A DNA stretch of 64,000 nucleotides from Xenorhabdus sp014467285 (GCF_014467285.1 NZ_NKHR01000017.1:30824-94823); one strand, 5' to 3'; positions 1 through 7,784 are shown, counted from the first letter of the stretch. Notes: generated from the letters alone by a model not told the origin. A program made the numbers and translations.

Positions 1-73
1 CAATGAGTTGTTGCTCTGTAATCTCTGTTCCGAACAGATGCGGAGCAAGGATGCTGTCTGAAAGTTGTGTCAT
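1..73 (-). CDS. 5' end of an unidentified gene, cut by the window edge
   Basis: Only the first 24 codons are inside the window, reading leftwards from an ATG at 73–71; the frame is open to the edge. The visible peptide begins MTQLSDSILAPHLFGTE. I do not recognise it. It is divergent from the toxin genes that start at about 297, so the ~220 bp between them should hold promoters for both directions. It may belong to the same accessory island, but that is inference from position only. Confidence 0.45.
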   Translation of the reverse strand, partial: MTQLSDSILAPHLFGTEITEQQLI

Positions 74-296
74 CGGTTTTTTTATCTTGCAGTGGGTTTG
101 TGGCTGATTTCCTCTGAATGAGGTTTCAAGATCATAGCAGTTATCATTGCCATGATGAATTGGCATTTCCGCTAAATTAACCTTCCTTGAATTTGGGACA
201 AACGGCATTTTTTGGAAAATAGAAATGTGATTCAGATCTAATTACCCGCCAGTCATTGACAGCCAGCGGCATTGGCGGTTGTTGTCTCACTATTCT

Positions 297-503
297 ATGA
301 GCGGCTATGCCAAGACATTGACATATGAACTATGGGAAGAGCAGGGGGAACTGGCACTGAAGCTGGATACACCGAATGGTGCATTGACCCCGCGTCTGGC
401 CGCATGGCTGAAACAGCGCCGTCAGCAGGGTTCCCGCCTTCAGGCGTTGACCATTCATGACTTTCTGGCGGAGAGCGGTATTAACGCGCCGTGCCTTAAC
501 TAA
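297..503 (+). CDS. small hypothetical protein upstream of toxin gene
   Basis: A 68-residue ORF beginning MSGYAKTLTYELW at ATG 297; a TTG at 279 would add six residues. It ends 15 bp before the ATG of the large toxin gene at 519, so the two are probably co-transcribed. It has no signal peptide or membrane segment and is mixed-charge, with a basic KQRRQQ stretch near residue 42. I do not recognise the family. A small gene just upstream of a polymorphic toxin could be a chaperone or adaptor for it, but nothing in the sequence proves that. Confidence 0.5.
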   Translation: MSGYAKTLTYELWEEQGELALKLDTPNGALTPRLAAWLKQRRQQGSRLQALTIHDFLAESGINAPCLN

Positions 504-518
504 AAAAGGATTTCGTTG

Positions 519-2318
519 ATGAGTGATACTGGAAGATTAGATTGTGTTTCTTGCCATGAGGTATTCAAACATTGGCTGGAATTTCAATTGATAGACAGTC
601 AGGGCAAGCCGTTAGGGGGAGTCCCTTATCGCCTGAAAAGCCGGGATGGCATGATTAATGCCAGCGGAACCACTGATGGTCAGGGTGTGCTGCGTGAAGA
701 AAACTTATCGTCGATGCAAATGATCCTGCATGTGGATGCTCAAAAGTTGGCTGACCAGTTGACTGAAAAATCTCCCGCGGAGGCGATGGAAAAACAAAAA
801 GGGATAGGAGCCTATCACCAGCTTATGCCGGGAGATATCAGTGATATGACACCGGAAATTGAAGGCTGGACGAAAGAAGCCTTACTGCACTCAAGATACT
901 ACCCTGATCCCAGTTATCCGGGATTTATCGCGATGCCGGGCCATAACCGTCGTCATGTATTGGAAATCGCCCGCATCGCCAAGCCTGTTTTTGCTAAATC
1001 CTGCCTGCAACCCGCGGGATGTACGGATGCCGGAACAGAAACTGAACCGCATACTCATTTTGGTCAGATGTATGTCTTTCAGCCCAAGCCAGCGGTTCAA
1101 TCGCAGAAGAAGCTGAAAAGCTCTGAGCCGTGGTATCTTGAAGCTATTGCGGGATTGGGGAACATGGTATTCCCAAAAGCAGAGGCGAACCCAATCCTTA
1201 TAGAATATTCTTTGCAAGCAGCACAACAGACACAAGCGGCTATGACGGGTACTGCTATTGCAAATCACGAGAATAATAGCAAGGAGAGAGAAGCGGGTTC
1301 TTTACTGTCCTCAAGTGAGAAGCAAAAGTTGGATAACATCCGGTTTAGTATGTCCCGCGAATCTTATCTCACGAGTGCATCTGCAATAACTTTAGGGATG
1401 ATGATAAGGGATTGGTGGGATGGCAGTGATAAAGATTTACTGAGCCACGAAAACTTAAAGGAAATTGCCGATAAAAAAGGAACAGCGCCAACCCGTGTTC
1501 GTTATCGTTTTGTGGATAATGCACAAAACGGGCAACTCACCGCAGTGGGATATCATACCAGCGAGGAAAGTGGGCTGGAGCAGGTCAAAGTTCGCAACGT
1601 GCAATATAATGACTCATTAAACCGGTATGAATTTTGGGAAGATGATGCGGCTTCACCCACACTGGTTTGGTATTTAGACGCACGAACAGGTGAATTATCA
1701 CAGAGCGATATTGATAAATATGCTCAGCAGGATTCGTCTGTCAATGCGAAGGTGGCTGTGCTGGATCCGGAGATTAGCAGTCAAACTCCGGGCTTACCGA
1801 TACCGGAGCAGCGGACTTGGCGGGATGGGGTTTATATTAACCCTCAGCAAGATCCGAAGCAGATGGGTGATAATGCTATAACTACACCAATACCGGATGA
1901 GAACAGGCCAACGACGTTGACCACGCCAAAACCGGAGCAGAAGAGTTTTCGTGATTATATTCTGATACTTCCGATTTCGAATGTTCCGGCGATTTATGTT
2001 TATTTGAGTGAAAGTAATGAGATAGTCACCAAAAATGTTAAGCCTAATATTTTAATTAGCAGGCAAAATAGAAACGAAATGTCAGGATCGCAAATTAAGA
2101 GATATGTAAAAGATATGAAAAAAAATGGCTATGATACTAATTTCCCAGTTGATGTGGCTAATGTGAATGGAAAAATGATTATTATGGATGGCCATCATCG
2201 AGTTGAAGCAGCAGTAAAAGCAGGCATTAGTGAAATACCTGCTAGAGTAATAAATGTTACGGGAGAACATGGTGATGAATTGTTGCGTCAAGCAGCTGAG
2301 GCGAGAGTGAGGTATTAA
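519..2318 (+). CDS. S-pyocin/T6SS-like polymorphic toxin with ParB-fold C-terminal domain
   Basis: A 599-residue modular toxin. The start is ATG 519, preceded by AAAAAAGGA; a TTG at 516 is less likely. Residues ~15–75 form an immunoglobulin/prealbumin-like segment (GKPLGGVPYRLK … TDGQGVL), as in T6SS-linked effectors. Residues ~325–430 resemble the S-type pyocin domain (VRYRFVD … TGELS … TPGLPIPE). A linker at ~476 (FRDYILI … PAIYVYLS) precedes a C-terminal domain, ~510–599, with the MDGHHR and AGISEIPARV motifs of ParB/sulfiredoxin-fold nucleases. The protein has no signal peptide. A putative immunity gene follows 3 bp after the stop. The export route is inferred, since no secretion genes are in the window. 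The tip could be a nuclease or an NTP-using enzyme of the same fold. Confidence 0.72.
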   Translation: MSDTGRLDCVSCHEVFKHWLEFQLIDSQGKPLGGVPYRLKSRDGMINASGTTDGQGVLREENLSSMQMILHVDAQKLADQLTEKSPAEAMEKQKGIGAYHQLMPGDISDMTPEIEGWTKEALLHSRYYPDPSYPGFIAMPGHNRRHVLEIARIAKPVFAKSCLQPAGCTDAGTETEPHTHFGQMYVFQPKPAVQSQKKLKSSEPWYLEAIAGLGNMVFPKAEANPILIEYSLQAAQQTQAAMTGTAIANHENNSKEREAGSLLSSSEKQKLDNIRFSMSRESYLTSASAITLGMMIRDWWDGSDKDLLSHENLKEIADKKGTAPTRVRYRFVDNAQNGQLTAVGYHTSEESGLEQVKVRNVQYNDSLNRYEFWEDDAASPTLVWYLDARTGELSQSDIDKYAQQDSSVNAKVAVLDPEISSQTPGLPIPEQRTWRDGVYINPQQDPKQMGDNAITTPIPDENRPTTLTTPKPEQKSFRDYILILPISNVPAIYVYLSESNEIVTKNVKPNILISRQNRNEMSGSQIKRYVKDMKKNGYDTNFPVDVANVNGKMIIMDGHHRVEAAVKAGISEIPARVINVTGEHGDELLRQAAEARVRY

Positions 2319-2321
2319 TAT

Positions 2322-2720
2322 ATGAATGCTATAATCGAGAAAAAAGATATTATTGATTTTATTAAATTGCAGGTAAAGCTGTCCCGCACTTTTTTTGAAA
2401 CTTATCCAGCGGTGAAAGATTTTGAGTGGTTATTAGATTTTCCAAAACGTGGTAGCATTCAAATAGATAATGAATTGTGGGGTTTTATTAAGCATGGAAA
2501 AGGCATTAGATTTACAAAAACATCACCGTTGCCAAAAATAATAGTTGATATTAACAACCATGTTACTAATCCTAAATTAATTGATGTCTGGCGTTTGTTA
2601 GAGTATTTTGAAAAAGAAGATCTTGAATTTAGTAAGGAGTATATTCAAGATCTTCTGGAGGGAATGGTATCTTCTGGAGAACTAAGGAAATTATATAAAT
2701 ATGAATATGAACTATTATGA
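2322..2720 (+). CDS. putative immunity protein for the ParB-fold toxin
   Basis: A 132-residue protein starting 3 bp after the toxin stop, the classical position of a cognate immunity gene. It is cytosolic (no signal peptide or TM segment), AT-rich and rich in K/E. The segment WGFIKHGKGIRF (residues ~49–60) recalls the HGxGxxF motif of DUF6896-type immunity proteins; that match is from memory and tentative. The expected role is binding and neutralising the C-terminal domain of the upstream toxin in the producing cell. Its base composition is lower in GC than the N-terminal part of the toxin, as is usual for exchangeable toxin-tip/immunity pairs. Confidence 0.6.
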   Translation: MNAIIEKKDIIDFIKLQVKLSRTFFETYPAVKDFEWLLDFPKRGSIQIDNELWGFIKHGKGIRFTKTSPLPKIIVDINNHVTNPKLIDVWRLLEYFEKEDLEFSKEYIQDLLEGMVSSGELRKLYKYEYELL

Positions 2721-3134
2721 TTTTATGTATATTTGATTGATTTTTATAAACAATAGATTATTATAAATTGGATAATTAGTATAAAAACTTATCAGAATAT
2801 ACTTTGATAGGTTTTTATACTAGATGGTTATTCTATTTTTATGGAAATTAAATAGGGTGTTATTATCTTGGAATATATGATTGTTATTTGGCCGTAATTT
2901 AATTAAATAGAAATATTTTTTTGAATAGTGTTTGTGAGTTGACAATAGTTTGTTATTGGACTTTACAAGAATTTTTTATCATAAAATAATTTTTTTAGAT
3001 AGAATTAAATTGTGATTGTTGAATAGTTAAATTGGGGCGACAAAAACTTTTCCAATTTTCTTTATACTCTGTTTCGCATAATCAGTGTAACTCATTTACC
3101 AGGAAGAAAACCAAATGATTTCTCAAGTAGAGGT
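2721..3134. other. AT-rich intergenic stretch without recognisable genes
   Basis: About 410 bp of very AT-rich DNA after the immunity gene. I see only short hairpins (for example AAACTTATCA near 2786 paired with TGATAGGTTT near 2808), with no ORF, tRNA or clear promoter. It separates the intact toxin unit from the decayed copy that starts near 3135. Confidence 0.5.
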
Positions 3135-3383
3135 GAATCCAATCCTTATAAGGTTTTAATTACAAACAGTTCAACAGACACAAGCTTCTATATTGAGAGG
3201 GAGGATAATGAATCACTAAACCGGTATGAATTTTGGGAAGATGATGAGGCTTCACCCACACTGGCTTGGTATTTAGACGCACGAATAGGTGAATTATCAC
3301 AGAGTGATATTGATAAATATGCTCAGCAATATTCGTCTGTCAATGCGAAGGTGGCTGTGCTTGATCCGGAAATGAACAGTTAA
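3135..3383 (+). pseudogene. decayed copy of the middle of the toxin gene
   Basis: Two stretches are near-identical to the intact toxin. About 3135–3190 matches ~1180–1235. About 3208–3383 matches ~1612–1788 (shared CGGTATGAATTTTGGGAAGA and ATTGATAAATATGCTCAGCA). The ~380 bp between these parts in the intact gene is missing. At 3381–3383 a CAA codon of the intact gene has become TAA, which stops the frame just before the linker that leads to a new toxin tip. No N-terminal coding part is present. This is the broken front end of a displaced toxin cassette. Confidence 0.75.
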
Positions 3384-3392
3384 ACTCCGGGC

Positions 3393-3860
3393 TTGCCGAT
3401 ACCGGAGGAGAAAGATTTTCGTGATTATATTCTGATATTCTCGGTTTCAAATATTCCGGCTATTTATGTTTATTGGAGTAGCAGACAAGTATTAGATCCC
3501 GACAGCGTTACAGGATGGGAAAAAGCTGAAAAATACTACGATAAAATCAGGGCCGACCCTTCTGATATTTCAACCATTGCGAAAAATACAGGATGGAAAG
3601 AATCCCATGTTGCCCGAGCAAAAGACCATGTGTTTTTCAGAGAACACCAATTAGGTTATGGAAAAGGAAAAGGTCGATTTGATGCCGATCCTGAAATGGT
3701 TAATGCTTGGGAACGTTTGAAGAAAGGGGATTTTGTAAAATCTGACATTAACTTGTTGAAACATGAATATTTTGAATCCCGATTTGAAAGAATTTTTTCA
3801 ACAGACTATATAACTGCTCATGAGGCAGCAGTAAAATCAGGAAGAGATTGGAAACCTTAA
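3393..3860 (+). CDS. orphan polymorphic-toxin C-terminal domain
   Basis: A 155-residue ORF continuing the pseudogene frame after its TAA, opening with a weak TTG and no clear ribosome site. Residues 1–30 repeat the linker of the intact toxin (FRDYILI … PAIYVYW). The rest is a different tip domain (DPSDISTIAKNTGW … AKDHVFFREHQL … FDADPEMVNAWERL … LLKHEYFESRFE … HEAAVKSGRDW). I recall this pattern at the C-termini of other bacterial toxins but cannot name the family. The conserved His/Glu motifs (KDHVFF, KHEYFE) suggest a catalytic domain. It is probably silent unless recombined onto an intact N-terminus. Confidence 0.6.
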   Translation: MPIPEEKDFRDYILIFSVSNIPAIYVYWSSRQVLDPDSVTGWEKAEKYYDKIRADPSDISTIAKNTGWKESHVARAKDHVFFREHQLGYGKGKGRFDADPEMVNAWERLKKGDFVKSDINLLKHEYFESRFERIFSTDYITAHEAAVKSGRDWKP

Positions 3861-3875
3861 TTTGGAAACCTTAAT
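3848..3875 (+). repeat. perfect 14-bp tandem duplication at toxin–immunity junction
   Basis: TTGGAAACCTTAAT occurs twice back to back (3848–3861 and 3862–3875). The first copy contains the stop codon of the orphan toxin tip and the second ends directly against the ATG of the next gene. It looks like a recent slippage duplication. Confidence 0.9.
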
Positions 3876-4130
3876 ATGGCATTTTGTATATTGATCTTCA
3901 AAAAAGAAGAAAATGAAAGTTTCGCCCGTTATAATTTTATGGCTTGTGAATTTAAGGACACCGATAAAGAACACGGTGTTTTAGAAATAAATAAAGAAAA
4001 TGGCGAAATTACACTAATCAAAGCTGCTGATTATGATGAAAAAAAACATTTTTACCAGAGAGCATCATATAAAATACTCACTCATTGGAAAAATGGAGAT
4101 CTCCCAGACAGAACAATCTGGGCATCATAA
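3876..4130 (+). CDS. putative immunity protein of the orphan toxin tip
   Basis: An 84-residue protein starting 15 bp after the orphan toxin domain. It contains a GEI…AADYDEKKHFYQRA segment and ends HWKNGDLPDRTIWAS. This pattern is familiar as the small partner that follows this toxin-tip type, but I cannot give a family number. It has no signal peptide or TM segment. It still has an intact frame and its own ATG although the toxin front end is broken, consistent with retention of protection against siblings carrying the active toxin. A strong terminator follows at 4153. Confidence 0.58.
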   Translation: MAFCILIFKKEENESFARYNFMACEFKDTDKEHGVLEINKENGEITLIKAADYDEKKHFYQRASYKILTHWKNGDLPDRTIWAS

Positions 4131-4152
4131 AGAACACACTATTCAATGAGTA

Positions 4153-4190
4153 AAAAAGCCGGTAAGATCCGCATGATCTTCCGGCTTTTA
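4153..4190 (+). terminator. Rho-independent terminator after the orphan immunity gene
   Basis: The stem AAGCCGG(t)AAGATC pairs with GATCTTCCGGCTT around the loop CGCAT and is followed by TTTTA. The hairpin ends the orphan toxin/immunity cassette. Confidence 0.8.
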
Positions 4191-4273
4191 TCACCATTCT
4201 GGCCTATAAACCCTGAACATTGTAAGTGTCCAGCCATCTCACCTTGCTTTATCAGATAAAAACAAAGTGGGTT

Positions 4274-4342
4274 TTAGCTAAACGTGTTCTCAGGCCAGAG
4301 CAGTAACTCATTCAACTGGTTGTTCGGCCATCTTACCCACCA
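4274..4342 (-). pseudogene. C-terminal remnant of an IS66-like transposase
   Basis: Reading leftwards, an open frame ending at TAA (4276–4274) encodes WVRWPNNQLNELLLWPENTF. It resembles the extreme C-terminus of IS66-family transposases (…LP…N…ELLPW…). Only ~22 codons remain; I see no inverted repeats or other IS genes. This is a low-confidence family call, but the fragment marks an insertion/deletion point next to the toxin cassette. Confidence 0.35.
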
Positions 4343-4390
4343 TTCACAAGCTTTCGATTTGAAAATGAAGATCCCAAGATTATTGAGATA

Positions 4391-4660
4391 TTGGGAAATG
4401 CCTTAGAGTCATACAGAGGCAAATTTCAATGGGCCATGATTAGTCAGAAAAAAGAATATGGCACAGGAGTTAATAGATGTATTTCGCCAAAATATATTAA
4501 AGAATTACGAGACGAAGCGGAGAGGGTTTATGAATCTCATAATGTTGATGAGTATGTTGCTAAACACGAACCTAATTTTGCTCCTTTAGCCTACGACGAT
4601 CTTATTAATTCAACGGAACATGTTAAAATTGTTTTCAATACTGCTGGTATTCATGTTTGA
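4391..4660 (+). CDS. hypothetical protein, probably a 5'-truncated gene
   Basis: An 89-residue frame from a TTG at 4391. The same frame is open upstream to about 4345 (FRFENEDPKIIEI), where it runs into the transposase remnant, with no good start or ribosome site. It is therefore more likely the 3' part of a gene cut by an insertion. It is rich in charged residues (ELRDEAERVYES, VDEYVAKHEPNFAPLAYDDL) and has no membrane segment. I do not recognise it; an immunity or toxin-island gene is the likely context. Confidence 0.35.
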   Translation: MGNALESYRGKFQWAMISQKKEYGTGVNRCISPKYIKELRDEAERVYESHNVDEYVAKHEPNFAPLAYDDLINSTEHVKIVFNTAGIHV

Positions 4661-4779
4661 TAGCAAAGTCCCAGTTATTGTGAACTGCATCCAAAAAGTT
4701 AGGTATTAACTGATTAAGATACAATTTCATAAAACAGAAGCATTCTCTGGAATGCTTAAAGCCAGGCACAGTATTAAAC

Positions 4780-4806
4780 ATACGCCCCCATCATAAATAG
4801 AGGCGT
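4780..4806 (-). terminator. hairpin downstream of csdA
   Basis: TACGCC…GGCGTA arms flank a ~15-nt loop just past the csdA stop on its own strand. The U-tract is poor, so this is a possible rather than certain terminator. Confidence 0.35.
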
Positions 4807-4825
4807 ACTCAACAATAAACCAATA

Positions 4826-6031
4826 TCACTCACCCAACAACGACAACGCAAATTTCACCGCTTCGATCAATCTATCTGCATCTTGCTGGTTGTTATAAGG
4901 CATAAACGAAGCGCGTAAGCAGCCGCTGATCCCAAGAGCATCCAGCAACGGTTGAGCGCAATGTTGTCCCGAACGCAGGGAGATATTTTGTTCTGCAATC
5001 AGTGTTGCTAAGTCACTGTGATGTATTCCGGCGAAATTGAAAGCAAGCAAACTGGAACCGGCCACACGGTAACTTGTAAAACCCGGCAGTAGGCTGAGTT
5101 GCTGCTCGGTGTAATCCGTCAGGGCAATGGCATGGGATTCGGCGAGCTGGATATCCACGGTTTTCAGCCACTCCAGAGTTGTTGCAAAGCCGACCACGCC
5201 AGCAATGTTAGGTGTACCTGCTTCGAAACGATAAGGCACGGCTTCCGGTGTGAAACCGTCAAATGAAACTTGAGTCAGCATTTTGCCACCGCCATGCCAC
5301 GGAGACATCGCATTCAGCAATTCAGTTTTGCCATACAACACTCCCAATCCATTCGGGCCATACAGTTTATGGGCTGAGAACGCGTAAAAATCGATATCCA
5401 GTTGCTGAACATCAATAGGTGCGTGAACGATACCCTGAGCCCCATCAACCAGTACCTTGCAGTGATATTGATGGGCGAGAGTTGTGACCTGTGCCAAATC
5501 TACGGCGGCACCAGTCACGTTCGACATTTGGCTGATGGCGACTAATCGGCTTTTCTCATTTAACAGTTCTGCCAGTTTCTCTATTTCAGGTTGGCGTTGG
5601 TTGCCAATCGGCCATTTAACGATTTTGGCGCCTGTCTGTTCTGCCAGAATCAGCCACGGTAGCAGATTAGAGTGGTGTTCCTGTTCGCTGACAATGATTT
5701 CATCACCCACGTTCAGGCGGGGGCGAAAGTAACTCTGCGCTACCAGATTAATGGACTCAGTAGTGCCTTTCGTCCAGATGATATCCATAGGTAATGGCGC
5801 ATTGATCAATTCCGCGACCAGTGACCGGGCTTGCTCATAACGCGCGGTCATGGCTTGTGCTGTCGCGTGCTGGCTGCGATGTACCGTCGCACTGTGGTTC
5901 TGGTAATAGTGTTCGGTCGCCTCAATCATACATCTCGGCTTTAATGCAGTGGCGGCACTATCCAGAAACGTGGTTGATTCTTGCAGGGCAGGAAATTGTT
6001 GACGGAATTGTTCTGAGTCAAAGGCTTTCAT
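4826..6031 (-). CDS. csdA: cysteine desulfurase CsdA
   Basis: A 401-residue class V aminotransferase-fold enzyme, the same length as E. coli CsdA. It removes sulfur from L-cysteine as a persulfide, using PLP. Visible residues: the PLP lysine K222 in SAHKLYGPNG, H120 in EHHSN, and the persulfide cysteine C358 in RSGQHCAQ. It lies next to gcvB/gcvA as in E. coli. The usual acceptor-protein gene csdE, expected just downstream, is absent here; the toxin island starts instead. SufS is an alternative name for paralogues, but the context (gcvA, ygdD, rlmM) favours CsdA. Confidence 0.93.
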   Translation of the reverse strand: MKAFDSEQFRQQFPALQESTTFLDSAATALKPRCMIEATEHYYQNHSATVHRSQHATAQAMTARYEQARSLVAELINAPLPMDIIWTKGTTESINLVAQSYFRPRLNVGDEIIVSEQEHHSNLLPWLILAEQTGAKIVKWPIGNQRQPEIEKLAELLNEKSRLVAISQMSNVTGAAVDLAQVTTLAHQYHCKVLVDGAQGIVHAPIDVQQLDIDFYAFSAHKLYGPNGLGVLYGKTELLNAMSPWHGGGKMLTQVSFDGFTPEAVPYRFEAGTPNIAGVVGFATTLEWLKTVDIQLAESHAIALTDYTEQQLSLLPGFTSYRVAGSSLLAFNFAGIHHSDLATLIAEQNISLRSGQHCAQPLLDALGISGCLRASFMPYNNQQDADRLIEAVKFALSLLGE

Positions 6032-6112
6032 AAACGGTGTAATTTAGTCATTGTGTGATAAAGAATAAGTTTTTTTTAGCCAGAAGAAGGGGAATTCTAC
6101 AGGAAAGTTGAG

Positions 6113-6311
6113 AAAAAAAGCACCGCAATTGCGGTGCATTAAAAAAATCACTATGGACAGACAGGGTAAATGTACAGGAAGTGAAAAAAAACGGTAGCTT
6201 ACGCTACAAAGTCTGGAGTCCCAGACAACTTGCAAACACAACATCACAACCACAAAGCCAAAAGTATCAATGTATTAATACAAAGAGACTTTTCGTTCCG
6301 GCTTAGGAAGT
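6113..6311 (-). ncRNA. gcvB: GcvB small regulatory RNA
   Basis: About 199 nt, divergent from gcvA as in E. coli. Read on the minus strand it starts ACTTCCTAAGCCGGAACG and contains the G/U-rich target-binding segment (TTGTGATGTTGTGTTTGC, near 6233–6250). A conserved CACTTCCTGTACATTTACCC block follows near 6165–6184. It ends in the terminator hairpin GCACCGCAATTGCGGTGC followed by seven T (6113–6136). In enterobacteria GcvB acts with Hfq to repress many amino-acid and peptide transporter mRNAs and is activated by GcvA. The 5' end is placed by similarity to E. coli. Confidence 0.93.
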
Positions 6312-6434
6312 GCGCACACTATAGGGATTTGCTGGTATATCATCAAGGGACAAATTATAATGATTCGGATTATAAAAACTAATACCTGAACGAAAAGAGT
6401 TACCGGTATCGTCACCATCATATAAGAAACCAAC

Positions 6435-7361
6435 ATGTCTAAACGTTTGCCTCCACTCAATGCCTTACGCGTTTTTGATGCCGCCGCCCGTCATTTAAGT
6501 TTTACTAAGGCGGCAGAAGAATTATTTGTGACTCAGGCCGCAGTTAGTCATCAAATGAAAAGCCTGGAAGATTTTCTGGGATTAAAGCTTTTTCGTCGTC
6601 GTAATCGTTCACTGTTGTTAACTGAAGATGGGCAGAGTTACTATCTCGATATCAAGGAAATTTTTACTGCTATCAATGATGCAACCCGTAAGCTTCAGGC
6701 ACGTAGCGCTAAAGGGGCATTAACCGTGAGTTTGTCCCCCAGTTTTGCTATTCAATGGCTGGTGCCACGGCTTTCTGGCTTTAATCAGAGTTTTCCGGGG
6801 ATTGATGTCAGGATTCAGGCGATAGATCGGGAAGAAGATAAATTGGCTGATGATGTTGATGTCGCCATTTTTTATGGCAGGGGCAATTGGCCGGGGTTGC
6901 GAACCGATCGCCTTTATCCTGAATATTTACTGCCTGTCTGTTCTCCGGCCTTGTTGGCAGGAGATCGGCCCTTGAAAACCCCTTCAGATCTTGCCAGGCA
7001 TACCTTATTGCACGATTCATCCCGGAGGGATTGGCAAGCCTATATTCGTCAGCTTGATATGCAGCAACAAATCAATGTCCAGCAAGGGCCAATATTCAGT
7101 CACAGTGCAATGGTGATTCAGGCGGCTGTGCACGGTCAGGGGGTTGCCCTTGCTAATAATGTTATGGCACAAAATGAAATTGATGCGGGGCGTTTGGTCT
7201 GTCCATTCAATGATGTTTTGGTCAGTAAGAACGCATTTTATTTGGTTTGTCACGATAATCAGGCAGAATTGGGCAAGATTGCCGCTTTTCGGAAATGGAT
7301 ATTGACGCAAGCCGCGTCCGAACAAGAAAGGTTGGGATATATCACTCAATATACCCAATAG
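6435..7361 (+). CDS. gcvA: LysR-type regulator GcvA
   Basis: A 308-residue LysR family regulator of the glycine cleavage system and activator of gcvB. The N-terminal winged helix-turn-helix spans ~6–65 (LRVFDAAARHLSFTKAAEELFVTQAAVSHQMKSLE). The effector domain follows from ~95. ATG 6435 is the only sensible start. The promoter region is shared with divergent gcvB, allowing autoregulation as in E. coli. The last residues (…YITQYTQ) are encoded by an ATACCCAATAGAT motif that resembles the end of the dispersed repeat found elsewhere in this window, so the C-terminal tail may have been altered by that element. Confidence 0.93.
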   Translation: MSKRLPPLNALRVFDAAARHLSFTKAAEELFVTQAAVSHQMKSLEDFLGLKLFRRRNRSLLLTEDGQSYYLDIKEIFTAINDATRKLQARSAKGALTVSLSPSFAIQWLVPRLSGFNQSFPGIDVRIQAIDREEDKLADDVDVAIFYGRGNWPGLRTDRLYPEYLLPVCSPALLAGDRPLKTPSDLARHTLLHDSSRRDWQAYIRQLDMQQQINVQQGPIFSHSAMVIQAAVHGQGVALANNVMAQNEIDAGRLVCPFNDVLVSKNAFYLVCHDNQAELGKIAAFRKWILTQAASEQERLGYITQYTQ

Positions 7362-7388
7362 ATGCCAATCTGAAACAGGAGCTGTGTG

Positions 7389-7784
7389 ATGAGCAGTCGG
7401 GCCATGCTTATTTTTGTCGGGATCAGTGGTTTTTTCTACGTGGCATTGGGAGCGATGGGGGCACATATGTTGGCGCCTGTCCTGACTTCACGTCAGATGG
7501 AATGGATTCATACCGGCCTGCAATATCAAGGGCTGCATACACTCGCCATGATGGCGCTGGCTGCTTTTTTGATGCGTCAGCCAGTACCCCAATTTGGATG
7601 GAGTGGTATTTTTTTCGCAGCGGGAATTGTGCTGTTTAGCGGCAGCCTTTATTGTCTGGCCTTTTTACCGCTAAAATTTCTGGTGTATTTGACACCAATC
7701 GGTGGGCTGAGTTTTCTCATTGGTTGGTTATGTGTATTAATTGGCGCTCTGCGTCTAAGGAAATCGGCGCTTAGCCATGAATAA
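7389..7784 (+). CDS. ygdD: DUF423 inner-membrane protein YgdD
   Basis: 131 residues from ATG 7389 (MSSRAMLIFVG), matching the length and start of E. coli YgdD; a GTG at 7386 would add one residue. There are four hydrophobic segments (about 6–26, 44–62, 70–90, 97–119), with conserved GAFGAH-like (GAMGAH) and FSGSLYCLA motifs of the family. The biochemical function is unknown. It overlaps rlmM by 8 bp, so the two are translationally coupled, as in other enterobacteria. Confidence 0.9.
   Translation: MSSRAMLIFVGISGFFYVALGAMGAHMLAPVLTSRQMEWIHTGLQYQGLHTLAMMALAAFLMRQPVPQFGWSGIFFAAGIVLFSGSLYCLAFLPLKFLVYLTPIGGLSFLIGWLCVLIGALRLRKSALSHE

Noticed and set aside
6044..6460. Two minus-strand ORFs of 61–69 residues upstream of gcvA
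   Set aside because: The region is explained by the GcvB sRNA and the gcvA/gcvB promoter region; neither frame has a ribosome site or a protein-like composition.
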